From positions 29,866,501 through 29,930,500 of the forward strand of contig OY754470.1 of the NCBI GenBank assembly GCA_963575645.1: DNA of 64,000 nucleotides. The letters are read 5' to 3'. This document shows, piece after piece, positions 22,513-34,020 of the stretch. The position numbers and the translations under genes are program-made. This stretch comes from Xanthostigma xanthostigma (lineage: Eukaryota > Arthropoda > Insecta > Raphidioptera > Raphidiidae). The notes beneath the pieces are model-generated. The model had not been told where the DNA came from and did no database searches. It worked only from the letters and a program-made list of their open reading frames with translations. How positions within the stretch are numbered: the first letter of the stretch is position 1; each line of letters opens with the position of its first letter.

Positions 22513-22840
22513 ATAACACCTTATTAAGATGAAGGAAGGTTTTGGTTGATGATCATAAAATAAGCTTTACCAGTGTTTCGCTAGTGGCCAACGTTTCGAA
22601 AAATTTATTTTCATCTTCAGGGCCTATGAACATGTATATATTTATATAATTTAGAACATATTGTATCACAATATATACATATATTCATGTTCATAGGCCC
22701 TGAAAATGAAAATAAATTTTTCGAAACGTTGGCCACAAGCGAAACACTGGTAAAGCTTATTTTATGATCCTCAACCAAAACCTTCCTTCATCTTAATATT
22801 CTATTGGATCAACACTACTTTATACTGAATAACACCTTAT
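22513..22840. mobile_element. Fold-back PLE-type element B with 12-bp TSD
   Basis: The exact duplication ATAACACCTTAT (22513-22524 and 22829-22840) flanks a 304-bp palindrome. The left arm (minus strand) has an intact core: CTGAAGA, T, a stem GAAAAT/ATTTTTC, then GAAACGTTGGCC (22593-22620). The right arm has CTGAAAA instead. An asymmetric tail of about 35 bp follows the right arm (ATTCTATTGGATCAACAC). Confidence 0.88.
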
Positions 22841-23640
22841 GCCGCGTGACGTCGCAATGAACGGCCAAACGTGCATTTCACCTGAACTGACTGACAACGT
22901 GATAACTTCAATGTTATTAAATTTTATTGCAGAAATATTTACACAACCCTAATGCGTAGCATCTCTCAACCTACATAATATAGGTACTCGCTTAGGGTGT
23001 GAAAAACTGTTCACCCGTTAAAATTACTTATTATAAGTTACCACACTTATAAAATTTTAGTGCATTTTCCGCGTAGATGCAGATGGAAAACTAAAAAAAA
23101 ATAAACAAAAATAAAAGGTGAATAATTTTAGATAACATTATGTTCATAAATGAAACTAAACTTTTCTACTTTGTTCAATTTAATTTGCGTTTACAAATTA
23201 AATTGATTATTGACAATTATTTAATGTTTAACGGTTTTAGTTAAGAGTCCCAAGTAAAAACAATCTTCCAAGAAACAAACTTTACAAATTACAGCTTTAA
23301 CATTATCCAAATTTTCTAAATTAATATTATTATTTTATAAAATGTAGTAGTTTTGTATCTCCCCTTTTATTTTAGGTATAAAAATTCCAGCCAATTGGAC
23401 GACGAGAGATTCAAAAATATTGACATTTGATAAAATATAATAAAAAGAATAAAATTTCTGATATCGCGTGAGGTGACGCTGGTAATGGCTGGTATTCAAT
23501 ATGATATTTGCTATTCGTTGCCATGGTTACCTATAAAATATATTCGTCATGTAAAAATTAATAAAAGCATGTTTAATTAGTTTATTTCTGACAGATCTAC
23601 AAAACAAAAGAACAGCTGATTTTTTCAAAATATAAAGTTT
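22841..23640. other. AT-rich sequence, no gene seen
   Basis: No element ends or coding sequence recognised. Confidence 0.45.
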
Positions 23641-24010
23641 AGAAAAAAAATGTTTCGACGAAACTTTTTTGAAATATTAAATATAATAATAAGCCGTTAT
23701 GAAAAGTAGACCATCATTATATAAAAAACACCGTTATAGCATATATCTCTTCTGCGCATGCGCCGATTTTCCCCAAAAACAATAGGACTCTTCATATTTG
23801 CTTACCAAACATCCTCCTAAAATTTAGTTTCAATCCGCTCATCCGTTTGCCCTGTATCGTGTTCACAGACTAACAGACGCACAGAGTTTCTCCAAAAATA
23901 TGTTTTTTTGGGTTCAGGGGACCTCAAAACAGAAAGATAATGTAAAATATTTGAAAAGTGATTTTTGACCTAAACTTGTGCCATTCCCCACTTGTGGGTT
24001 GGAATGGTAA
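23641..24010 (-). mobile_element. Relative of the satellite-bearing element
   Basis: On the minus strand it reads ATTACCATTCCAACC, later GATGAGCGGATTGAAAC, then TTTTTGGGGAAAATCGGCGC and ATGCGCAGAAGAG, then ATATAATGATGGTCTAC. This matches the order at 5042-5200 and the copy at 62920-63200. It lacks the 120-bp satellite. Confidence 0.6.
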
Positions 24011-26429
24011 TATGTTAAAAATTACTGTCTTAAAAAAAAGTTGATAAAACGAAGGCAGTTCAATTTGAAGTCTCAACTTGAAAACAAATATTGCCTAGAA
24101 CACAATCATTTAATGGTGTCAAAAAGCGGAGCCAATTTTTTTAATTAAGTAGTTACCTACATCATTTCAATCTAAGTATTAGTATTAAAATAACCATAGT
24201 CTATAATATATCTGTGACAGGTACATCCTCCATTAAGGATGTGTATAACATTTTTGGATTCAAAGATTTTTGTCTAAATTTAAAATATGTTATACAATTA
24301 GACCTCCTGGATCGATTAAAACCAAAAAATAGATACCTTACCGACTTTTTTATGAAAAAATTAATTTTAAAATCACCATTCACTTAATGTTATTTCTACC
24401 GGAAGTGTTAAAAATTTTGAGAAGATTAAAACATTTATCATTTTATTTATGATGAAAATTTATGATTCAAAAACTTATTATCAGTTTCTTTGTACAATTT
24501 GCGATTTTAAAAGCCCAAAAACACGTGGGGTTGCCGGCAATTCCACGGAAATATTTTATTTTGAAAGTGATGAAATCAATTCTCAAAATCTTAATCTTAA
24601 TTAATTGCTTGATTGTTTTTGACTAAAGTCACAGTAGTCAAATTAAATGTTAAATATTTGTTCATAATATTTAATTATAGGTAAATTTTTAGAAAATCTA
24701 TCATACAAAATCATTAAAATTAACACGCAAATGAAAATTTTTATATATTTATGATATTGAAAATTTTATTTGATGTACTACACAATTTGACCTTATACAC
24801 ATCCTTAAATTAAAAACAAATAGGTAAGGTCTATCTCTGTATAATCTAAGGTATCAGTCTATAAAATATTCATTCTGAAATGCCTAGCTATTTGAATGAT
24901 ATTTGCAGGAAGTCATATACATATCTTAAGACAGCTCTTGCTTTACAAAGACACTAAAGCTACCTCACGCAGAGTCTGAGAACGTCAAGTGAATAAATAT
25001 GTGCATAATAAATAGCTTTAAGAGCTTCATGAAAAGAGCTTATCATTTTTCTCAGTGTGAAGTGTATACAAATGTCAATTTAAGGTTTAGAAGCAAAATA
25101 AATTTATTTGATAAAACAGAAAGTGACACAACGAAGTACCATATTACTTGGCGCCATGGTCAGTTTTAAAGTCTGGCACCGCATACAAATTTAGTGCTCA
25201 CTTCGAGGAGACAAGGGTTTCTTTTTGTTATTGATTCACTATGTGGTTAGCAAATGTTTTTTTGAAAATTAGCTATTCATAGTGTATCTGTTGTTTTATT
25301 GTCATCAATTGCTTATTATTAGCTTTGCTGTCTCATCTCAACGAGAAATATACATTATTTTCAAAGGAGAAATTTGCAATGTTCTAGCGGCGCCACCGAT
25401 GATACGCAATAAACTAATAATATATACATGCTTGTGATCTGACACAAAAATTCGATGCAGTGACGTCAGATCACGTTGACTTGGCGTTTTGGCGCGAATT
25501 AAAAAAAGTCATATTTTAATATGCGTGTTTGAAATGACTGCTGCATATTTTTAATTTTTCGTTTTAAATATATTTATGTGAGACTTAAATCTTTCTTTAC
25601 GCTGAAAAAAACATACGTACAAGTTCTCTACGGAATTCAACACGAGAGTACATATTTTATGACTTACGGCAGTCAACGCAAAGTCTACTTTCGAAGTAGA
25701 CACATCTTTGACGATTTTTGATTCGACTTTCAGTTTTAAAACTTGATTTTATAATGTCATTTGTTTTCGACATAATGCGGAGGTCTCCATTTAGTTGAAA
25801 ACAAACAGCATTTTTAAATGTAGATTTAATGTCGAAAGTCGTACCAGAATTCCACCATAAATCTAATTTCAAAGTAGACTGAGCGTGCCCAAACCGAGCA
25901 TTAGTATTATTGATTATTTCATTTGTAGGATTTTTTTATTTCGTATATTATAAAAAAAACACTAACTGAATCTAATAGCTAGATGTAATACCTTTAACTG
26001 GGTATTCTAATCTAATTTATAGACTATTAAATATAAATTTAAAAAAAGTCTCAAACAATTTTTCTTTATTATTGCTTTTTATATTAATAAATTTAAAGAA
26101 ATAAGGACTTTTTCATCGATATTTCTATATTGATATCAATAATATTGACTTTATTTTCTCTTGTAAATCGCTGAATGTTCCAGAATAATTTTTACTGTGA
26201 CAATATGACTTACTACATTCAGAGAAAGCTTTTAGCTTGTAGAACTCGAGCAGCAGAATACTACAAAAACACAAAAAAATCGGGGACTATTAATAACTAT
26301 TCAAAAAGTTTTGTCTTAATAATATTTCAGACGCATTATAAAATATGACATTGCATCTAAAAACAAAGTGCAACGGACGTTATCCAGAGACAGTTTTGAC
26401 CTTTACATGACCTTTATTATGACGGCTGA
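24011..26429. other. AT-rich sequence, no gene seen
   Basis: About 2.4 kb without a recognised element. Minor inverted similarity links 24228-24250 (AAGGATGTGTATAACAT) with 24788-24808 (TTATACACATCCTTAAAT). Frames up to 71 codons only. Confidence 0.4.
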
Positions 26430-26660
26430 TAAAATACCCGATCGAACGCAGCGGGGGGCGGGTCGTGCGGGGCGTGCCGCACGTCACGCGTAGGCGGGGT
26501 CCGCAGGAGTGGTTTCTCTGTACACACACATACACACACTTGTGCAGGATAAACTGACAGAGTTGAACTACAGTAGCAGGAGTGAGGTACTAACGCACAG
26601 TTAGCAGGAATACAACATACCTGCTGCATCGATGCATGTTTCATATTATACTACAACTCA
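26430..26660. other. Local CpG-rich patch
   Basis: 26435-26515 is strikingly rich in G, C and CpG for this window (GATCGAACGCAGCGGGG, CGCACGTCACGCGTAGGCGG), followed by a short (CA)n run. Such a patch could be a remnant of a GC-rich element or sit near a promoter. No gene start, TATA box or conserved exon was recognised beside it. Confidence 0.3.
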
Positions 26661-26909
26661 GTAGCGGCGAAACAAAAGAGAGCTATGACTGTCTGCGCCG
26701 ACGTCATATTCTTGTTCAAGCAATTAAACATAATTACTTTTAAGCAGTGTTATAAAATTACCGGTAGGTAATTTATAATAATAAAATTACAGTATGCGCC
26801 AACAGATACATTGTTGATATGCGAGTTAATGTTTAATGAATATATTTTATTTTATATTTTGTATACCGTTTGTATATTGTTTAATATATAGTAATATTAT
26901 CTATATAGT

Positions 26910-27237
26910 ATATTAAACAATTTAAACAAAGTCCCTGTCTGTCTGAACGCGATAAATTCAAAAACTACCGGACGGATTCTTATACGGTTTTCACTAATAG
27001 AAAAAGCGATAAACGAAGAACGTTTCTGTATATATTTTGTACAAAATGGCTGAACTATGACGGTGTTTTCTCAAAAAAAAAAACTGTTTTCGTACGCTTA
27101 CATGGCTAACGTTGGCCAAATCTTTAGAGATACATCAATACAATGTGCTTTGATAGTTCTGCTGTGTAGATGGGAAGGACAATATAATAATTCCAGAACA
27201 GTTCTGCACCTAGGTAAAACCGGGACGGGCCGCTAGT
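26910..27237 (+). mobile_element. Helitron-like non-autonomous repeat (3' end CTAGT)
   Basis: It ends GGGACGGGCCGCTAGT (27222-27237), the CTAG-T terminus of Helitrons after a GC-rich inverted stretch. The interior carries CCCTGTCTGTCTGAACGCG (26932) and a GGACGGATTCTTATACGG block, typical of abundant insect CTAGT-ended repeats. The 5' end is vague. Confidence 0.5.
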
Positions 27238-27425
27238 ATTATATATTATATTATAAAGAGGTAAAGTTTGTAAGTTTGGATGTAAAAGATAATCTTCGAA
27301 ACTAGGTATTCATCCGATTTTAAAAATTTTTTTACTAATATTTAGAATGGATCTTCAGGAGACCCACTTTGCAACGTAAGACGACGAAAAAACGGTAACC
27401 ATCTACAAACTACAGACGTAAAATT
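27238..27425 (+). mobile_element. Helitron-like repeat, ATTATAAAGAGG family, 3'-truncated
   Basis: Starts ATTATATTATAAAGAGGTAA and continues AGTTTGTAAGTTTGGATG, then ATTTAGAATGGATCTTCAGG and AACGTAAGACGACG. This family has further copies near 29150, 32690, 42303, 45727, 51432 and 55597. The copy directly follows the CTAGT end of its neighbour and lacks a CTAG end itself. Confidence 0.55.
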
Positions 27426-28121
27426 TCCATAAATGATCACCTTTCAAGGCATGTAATTCTTAAAGTATCACATTTGCAGAAAAAAACAAGACAGATTTTT
27501 TGTAGAGAATTAATTTTCCTACTAAATTGTTAGGTTCAAAATTTGTTACAATTTTTTCCAAGGGGTAAAAATCGGGGAGAGGGGGCAATTTGAAGATGTT
27601 CTCGAAGAAAACAAATTGTGGGACCCATTACCGTGTTCAGTGACCTCGAAAACGGGGGGGGGGGGTCTCTAGATTGACGCTCTGGCAAAGAAAAGTAAAA
27701 TCCCCAAAAAATCCCGACTCTTGACCTGGACTATTTCATTTGATTTGAAAATCGAATATTAAAAAAGGAAAAATTTACTACATGCACTGACTGTTAAAAA
27801 TGTAAAGTCGTAGCCCCATTTACCTTGAAATTTCGACGCCAATGATACACCTACGTAGTACGTACACGATCGATACCGTAGCAGTTACGTTCTGTGTTTT
27901 GTCTGTCTAGTCAGAACTAACCTGAATGGAATTATTATTTACATAGACTGGTAACCTAAATCAATTCACAACCTATTTACACTTATCTCATTCCATTGAA
28001 TGGGATTATTTTAAAAAGAGTTTATTCACAAATTCACAATAAAAAAATATTTTGCATCATTAATTAATTATATAAAAAATATTTAAAAAATTAAATCTCA
28101 GCGTCTCTAATCTACAATCTT

Positions 28122-28160
<39 letters not shown>

Positions 28161-28718
28161 AACTGCAAATTAGTGTCAGTGCTGACAATAAATAAAAAAT
28201 GTACTAAAAATACGCATTACAACAAATCGTTACACTGTTTCTGTTTTTACTGTGTCATATTTATTTTGCTACATGATATCAGAAAATTGAATGTTTTTAG
28301 TGCAAAAACATATTCAGCTAATTATTCAAAGGTTTTGTTCAATCAATAACATTAAGATTTTCTGCACACCTAAGGAAAATAATTTAAAGAGAAGAAAGAT
28401 AGTAGTTATCTAACAAATTGTTATTATAATAGTTATAAATATTAATGAGTTCTCATATACCGATTTCATAAAGTAAATAATGTTTTAAACGTTAGTATTT
28501 TTACTTAATCGTATCGTGTACTATTGCTTTTTGTTCATATTATTATATTATACTCAAAACTTGAGTCGATTTGAATGTGTTTTTACAAGAAATAAGAATA
28601 ATGATATTTATTTCCTAAATTTTTTAATTGTACACTAATGTTGTTTTCATAAGAATATTAAAAATTAAAAAATAGTCTTTTTGACATGATATGTGTTTCA
28701 GATCTATTAATTTTAAGC
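27426..28718. other. No gene; G-run and (CT)n microsatellite inside
   Basis: A run of more than ten G lies near 27653-27665. A (CT)n repeat of about 35 bp lies at 28122-28156. The rest is AT-rich and unassigned. Confidence 0.5.
28122..28156. repeat. (CT)n microsatellite
   Basis: About 17 perfect CT dinucleotides. Confidence 0.95.
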
Positions 28719-28748
28719 TTGAGGAAGTTTTAATAAGTAAAACGAAAC
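28719..28748 (+). other. Solitary hammerhead-like core
   Basis: TTGAGGA, A, stem GTTTT/AAAAC around AATAAGT, then GAAACGTT: the same layout as the PLE fold-back cores with one change (T for the first C). No inverted arm or TSD was identified, so it may be the remnant of a decayed PLE end. Confidence 0.4.
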
Positions 28749-28946
28749 GTTGCGATTAAAAATATAGCTTAATAGCATTATCTTTATTGATCTAAAATCC
28801 TCTGAAAAATAATATTATAATAGTCTTTTAACAAGTTTTTAAGATCACAATTAGTGTTGAAACGCCATCAACTACAAATTTATTTAAAATTGGTATTCAT
28901 CTCGACTTATATTTTGTTTCGCCATTACAGTATAAAGTCAATTGAT

Positions 28947-29086
28947 TACAGAGGTTACCTCGTTCCACGAATGACGTCAGTTAGAGAACCGTTCATATTT
29001 TTATCAACCGCGCGATATCAATTGACAAGTCTGCCAGATGACGTTGCCTCCCCACTACTATCCAACGGAACGAGGTAACCTCTGTA
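28947..29086. mobile_element. Small TA-flanked MITE with near-perfect TIRs
   Basis: CAGAGGTTACCTCGTTCC starts at 28949 and its exact inverse ends at 29084. TA flanks both sides (28947-28948 and 29085-29086). Only 136 bp, with a TGACGTCA palindrome inside (28972). Tc1/mariner-like by TSD and CAG ends. Confidence 0.8.
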
Positions 29087-29149
29087 ATTTAATGCCCTTG
29101 ATTACAGTAAACTTTCCTTCTGTGGTAGCTCGAATCAAACGGCAACCTT

Positions 29150-29259
29150 ATATTTAATTAGAGGCCCGGTGCGGCTCCGCTTGAATTTGTAGACTGCCAC
29201 CGTTTTTTCGTTGCCAAATTAGCCTTCACGCGAGAAGCGCTTCTATTTTAATGCGATAA
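29150..29259 (-). mobile_element. Helitron-like repeat, 3' part
   Basis: On the minus strand it reads TTAAAATAGAAGCGCTTCTC, later AACGAAAAAACGGTGGCAG and GCGGAGCCGCACCGGGCCTC: the 3' half of the ATTATAAAGAGG family. The PLE-type element C sits at its inner edge. Confidence 0.5.
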
Positions 29260-29541
29260 TATATCCTGAAATAAGTAAAAAACAAGCGATCCAAAAATTA
29301 GTTGTTAACAATTTTGTAGGCAACGTCTACAGTAGCCAAAGGATCCAGAAAAATGCAGTTACAGATATTAAATTTGCATATATTTTATTTATTCATTTGT
29401 TGTACTCTGAGGATGAAGGTAAATCCTTCGAAACGTTAGTCAATAAATGCAAATTTAATATCTCTAATTGCGTTTTTATGGATCCTTTGGCCACTGTAGA
29501 CGTTGTCTACAAAATTATTAACAACTAGGTATATCCTGAAA
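29260..29541 (+). mobile_element. PLE-type fold-back element C with 12-bp TSD
   Basis: The exact duplication TATATCCTGAAA (29260-29271 and 29530-29541) brackets 258 bp. The two arms (GTTGTTAACAATTTTGTAG... and its inverse) enclose a single intact core in the loop: CTGAGGA, T, GAAGG/CCTTC stem, GAAAC (29407-29434). This is the simplest member of the set, one core between one pair of arms. Confidence 0.88.
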
Positions 29542-29818
29542 GTTACGGACGTTGAGCCGTTTTACGAAGATAATGAAAAAAATCTGAAATAAAGTTTTTT
29601 TAATAGATTTTTTATGACAAAATTTTCTGTAAAAAATCCAAAATCATTAGGAGATTTATAAAGTTAAAAATTAAAAAAAAATTTACATGTAGTCTTATGG
29701 AAAATATGTCAACCTAGCATGCAAATTGTTCATTTTATTTTTTTGCAAATAACCAAATAATGTCAACAGTTCCGAAAACTAACTATGTAAAGCATCGATG
29801 TCTTACGCGTATTTTAAT

Positions 29819-30375
29819 ATCTTAAAAAAAAACTTCGGAGAAGTAAAAACTTCGTTCTGTGCTAAATTCAAAAACTTGAGGCGACTGAATCTCAGAATTA
29901 TAACTTAAAAAAAAAAGATATTCGAGGCAGACAAGAAATTGAAATCAAGCTCGAAATTCTGTGCCTAAGACGTCGAAAAAAAAAAGGAATTTTGAGGCAG
30001 ACAAGGAATTGAAATCCAACTTCGAAATTCTGTGCTTATAAAAGCTACAAGAGCAACAGCAAAAAATGCAAAGACGGTGTTCGCATAACTCCTTTAGTTA
30101 CCACTAAAAAAACGCCGTCTGTGCACTTTTTTTTTGCTGTTGCTCTTGTAGCTTTTATAAGCACAGAATTTCGAAGTTGGATTTCAATTCCTTGTCTGCC
30201 TCAAAATTCTTTTTTTTTTCGACGCCTTAGGCACAGAATTTCGAGCTTGATTTCAATTTCTTGTCTGCCTCGAATATCTTTTTTTTTAAGTTATAATTCT
30301 GAGATTCAGTCGCCTCAAGTTTTTGAATTTAGCACAGAACGAAGTTTTTACTTCTCCGAAGTTTTTTTTTTAAGA
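29819..30375. mobile_element. Large near-perfect hairpin (~250-bp arms)
   Basis: The left arm (29819-30068) and right arm (30122-30375) are inverted copies with few mismatches. The spacer of about 50 bp itself pairs (AGACGGTGTT with AACGCCGTCT). Each arm contains two diverged direct copies of a GAGGCAGACAAGRAATTG unit ending in TTCTGTGC. A 103-codon frame inside the right arm is a by-product. No TSD was settled. Transcription through it would give a long double-stranded RNA. Confidence 0.85.
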
Positions 30376-30790
30376 TTTCACGTCTTTTTCCAAAGTGTGA
30401 GACATTATTTTTATTTTTTCTCCAAAAAATAAACATATGTGCATTTTTAGAATTAAGAGGCCACAGATTCCATGAAGGCAAATTTTGAAGGCATGAAAAA
30501 AAATCAATGAACAAGACCAACCATTAAAAATACAAAAAATTTTTCATATCATTTGTAAAATACTTATTTTGCATTAAAAAAGAAGTTTCACTTTGAAAAC
30601 TTTCCTCTTTTTAATTTTTGTTGCACTTTTTATGATGAATATGTTTTTTAATAAATTAAATTATTTAAATCTAACTTCAATCATATATTTTGTTATTTTT
30701 TAATAAAAAATTTGACGAAAGTGTATTTTTCAAAAAACAAGAAAAAAAAATTAAAAATTAAAAAAGAAATAAAAATATGTATATGAGAAA
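30376..30790. other. A/T homopolymer-rich sequence
   Basis: Extremely A-rich; nothing coding. It merges into the tail of the SINE that follows on the minus strand. Confidence 0.5.
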
Positions 30791-31023
30791 AAAATTGAGA
30801 AAATAAATTAAAAATAAAAAAAACAGTTAAAAATATAAAAAAAAATTTTAAATTAAAAAAAAAATAAAAATAAAAAATATGATTATACCTATATAAATAT
30901 CAAGTGGAAATAAAATGGAGTAGAAAAAAAAAATTTCCAATGATGCCGGCGGGAATCGAACCCGAGACCCTGTTATTAGTGTTATTACTAGTCTAACGTC
31001 GTAACCGTTAGTCCACGGGCACA
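30790..31023 (-). mobile_element. tRNA-derived SINE (copy 1)
   Basis: The head (31022-30942) reads GTGCCCGTGGACTAACGG, then CTCGGGTTCGATTCCCGCC on the minus strand, i.e. A-box- and B-box-like promoters of RNA polymerase III. The acceptor stem is imperfect (GTGCC against GGCATC), so it is not a functional tRNA. The body has CCATTTTATTTCCACTTGAT and AT-rich tracts, matching the body after the head at 50791-50864. Two copies with the same head-body order define a SINE. Confidence 0.65.
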
Positions 31024-31552
31024 CACGCAGTGTAAGCTGTTATTGTGGCACAGAAGTATATATGGGTGATACGAAAAATCGGTCCTATGAAAGTCACGTG
31101 GTCACAGAACTATAAAACTTGGAAACTCGTCTCATATACACGGCGTTATATGGGAGCTAGGCAAAATCAATGTATAAGAATACGTTAGAGATACGTCGGC
31201 ATTTAGCACAGAAAAGAATCTCTAACGAGATTCTTCGATTTTTTCCAATTTAATTGGGAGACTTTTAATCAATAAAAAAAAATTATTAAACCTTAGCACT
31301 TTTCGATTATGGATTTTTATTCTTGACAGTTTTAACAATTTTAACTGAATTATCAACTTTTTAATGATTTAATTTAAATTTTTATTACTTCTAATTTCTT
31401 TTTTTAATTATTTACTGCAAAAAATATAATATTAAATACAGATATTTACATAAATTTATTTTTTTTAACCTAACTTTGTACAAAAAATTCAAAAGTTAGT
31501 CTATTAAGTAAAATACTGAAATAACTAATTAATATTAAAAAAAATATTTATT
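31024..31552. other. No gene; perfect short hairpin at 31208-31236
   Basis: AAGAATCTC-TAAC-GAGATTCTT followed by a T-run stands out at about 31212-31243. In a bacterium it would pass as a terminator; here it is more likely chance or an element edge. No coding sequence. Confidence 0.4.
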
Positions 31553-32604
31553 CAACACGCGTGAGTAATATGTAATTTCGGGGCCCTGCTAAACGTGGGA
31601 GAAATAATATATTACTTCACTATAGTGTAATAATGAATTTTCTGGCGTGGGAGAAATAATGTATTACTTCACTAGTGTAATAATGAATTTTCTGGACCAA
31701 TAGAAACTCAGTAGCAAGCCCAAGCGCTAAATAATGAAAAAAACTGCAAGTAGCTTCTGGACCAATAGGAACGTGGTAGGCGGTATTGTATACTTACATA
31801 TATGAAAACAGCATCGCAATTCAGCGAAATCATGGCAATCTTGTGTATACACTGACGGTGGTACGTCAATCAATGAAGTGATTTATTATTTTTCCCTCTT
31901 TTATCAGGGCCCCGATTACATATTACTCCTGCTAGTTGAATAAAGTATTATGTGCGACTATTGATCGAAGGAGAATATTCCACTCGCGTGTGTTTTACCG
32001 CACTCGCTGCGCTCGTGCGGCAAATTTCACGCTCATGGAATCTTCTCCTTCTCTCACTAGTCGCACAATATACTATTATTCAACACGCGTGAGTAATATG
32101 TAATTTCGGGGCCCTGCTAAACGTGGGAGAAATAATATATTACTTCACTATAGTGTAATAATGAATTTTCTGGCGTGGGAGAAATAATGTATTACTTCAC
32201 TAGTGTAATAATGAATTTTCTGGACCAATAGAAACTCAGTAGCAAGCCCAAGCGCTAAATAATGAAAAAAACTGCAAGTAGCTTCTGGACCAATAGGAAC
32301 GTGGTAGGCGGTATTGTATACTTATATGAAAACAGCATCGCAATTCAGCGAAATCATGGCAATCTTGTGTATACACTGACGGTGGTACGTCAATCAATGA
32401 AGTGATTTATTATTTTTCCCTCTTTTATCAGGGCCCCGATTACATATTACTCCTGCTAGTTGAATAAAGTATTATGTGCGACTATTGATCGAAGGAGAAT
32501 ATTCCACTCGCGTGTGTTTTACCGCACTCGCTGCGCTCGTGCGGCAAATTTCACGCTCATGGAATCTTCTCCTTCTCTCACTAGTCGCACAATATACTAT
32601 TATT
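31553..32604. repeat. Tandem pair of a 528-bp palindromic element
   Basis: The block from 31553 repeats from 32081 (offset 528 bp, then 524 after a 4-bp loss in TATACTTACATATATG). Each unit has two nested inverted pairs. CAACACGCGTGAGTAATATG (31553) pairs with its inverse near 31926-31945. TATTATGTGCGACT (about 31948) pairs with AGTCGCACAATATACTAT at the unit end. CGGGGCCCTG blocks mark the inner ends. No transposase. The unit may be a MITE that duplicated by unequal exchange. Confidence 0.85.
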
Positions 32605-32689
32605 TACGCCTTTATGACAATAATTTATTGGTACCTATCATCGACTTATAACCTTTTGTAAAAATGTATTATGGAAAAGTTCCCATTTA

Positions 32690-32845
32690 GAATTCGACTT
32701 ACTTTTTATTGGGACTGTAACGGATCAACCTTAATTCTAAATTTTTCAAATATATGCAGTGGTTCCGGAGATTACCCTCCACATACATACAAACTCCCAA
32801 AATTCGCAGTCTCTCTTTATAATATTAGTATAGTATAGATTAACT
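32690..32845 (-). mobile_element. Helitron-like repeat, 5' part
   Basis: The minus strand starts CTATACTAATATTATAAAG (32839 downward), then GGGAGTTTGTATGTATGTGG and AGGGTAATCTCCGGAACC. This is the family's 5' end. It is truncated toward 32690. Confidence 0.5.
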
Positions 32846-33508
32846 ACCTTTGCTTTTGGTCCAGTAATAGTTGTCATGTTTTTGATCCAAATAATCGGCA
32901 GATCTTAAGTTAATCGTATATACGTAGGTACTATATGAGAAAGTATAGAATCTGTGTTTATTAAAGAAAGTTTTTGAAGATTCAATTAATTTTTAATTAC
33001 ACAGGAGATTGATATATCGCGTTAATTAATAAAAATAGCATCTATGTGCAAATATATACGTAACTTACGTTTTTTGTGTTAATTATTACAAAACATAAAA
33101 CAATTTCAAAAGCGATTTTTTTCTTATAACATAAACGGAAACTTGCATCTATTACTTAAATAATTTATGATCCGAGCTCTGACCGTACAAAAGTCTACCG
33201 AACAACAATATTAAAAAATATTGATTTTAACACATAATATGATGAAAAACATCGAAACGGTAGGAGACTAATTAAATTTTTTTATCATTTTTGGAGTTTA
33301 ACGTTATATACGGAAATTATATGAGTAGTAAAATCAATTGGTGAGGCGTTACGCTCCACCGCTTCAAGAGTGGCGTTACGCTCGTCCGCTTCGAAAGAGG
33401 CAAACATATATATCTGTAGGATCGTGCGAAAGAGTGAGATGGAATACATTACACTTGTGCTATGCTAGACTAATGTTGTATATATGTATAGAGACAAACA
33501 TTGTAACA
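32846..33508. other. No gene; short direct repeats 33340-33400
   Basis: GGCGTTACGCTC occurs at 33344 and 33373 in a small GC-richer patch. GAGATGGAATACATTACAC at 33436 recurs at 34060. The 15-mer TGTGCTATGCTAGAC at 33460 is shared with 21951. These suggest diverged repeat copies, family unknown. Confidence 0.4.
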
Positions 33509-34020
33509 TACAGTGTAAACTCTTTATAACGAAACTCAAGGGACCGAGCATTTTTTGTCGTTATAGAGAGTTACCGTTATATGGAGTGAAGAAAGAAAAA
33601 CAACCAAATTAACAATAATCTTCAATGTACTGTATAATCTCTTTATAACGAATTTTAAGGGACCGAACATTTTGTTCGTTATAAAGAATTTTCGTTATAT
33701 GGAGGGAAGAAAGAAAAATAATCAATTTTCACAAAATTAATTTATTCCAAACACATATAAAAACACATATACCTATAGTTTGGCGTCATCAAGTGCTTGT
33801 TGAATAGATGGTGATGGTTCAGAATGGTCCTCTTTATGTCTGTAAACATTTGCTGACGCCTAAATATGAACATATTTCTTCGTAATAGAGAATGGCTGTT
33901 GCGTTATAAAGAGGGTACTAATGTATAGGTTTTAAGGTAAACCAACCAAATCGTAAAAATTTCGACGTTATAGGGAGTTTTTCGTTATAACGAAGCACGT
34001 TATTAAGAGTTTACACTGTA
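33509..34020. mobile_element. TA-flanked MITE, CTCTTTATAACG family (copy 1)
   Basis: Starts CAGTGTAAACTCTTTATAAC at 33511, ends with the inverse CAGTGTAAACTCTTAATAACG at 34018, with TA on both sides. GTTATAAAG and CGTTATA motifs repeat through the ends, and an inner second copy of the left end begins near 33632. These are Tc1/pogo-type termini. Copy 2 is at 41800-42302. Confidence 0.8.

Noticed and set aside
30121..30432. 103-codon frame in the hairpin arm
   Set aside because: Inside a palindromic element, with Phe/Ser-rich low-complexity composition from T-runs.
30942..31022. Functional tRNA gene on the minus strand
   Set aside because: B box is good but the acceptor stem does not pair and a SINE-like body follows; better explained as a SINE head.
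31208..31243. Rho-independent terminator
   Set aside because: Perfect hairpin plus T-run, but nothing here is bacterial.
33240..33280. Further hammerhead-like core (TGATGAAAAACATCGAAACGG)
   Set aside because: The stem would have to use bases of the TGATGA box itself, and no arm or TSD was found.
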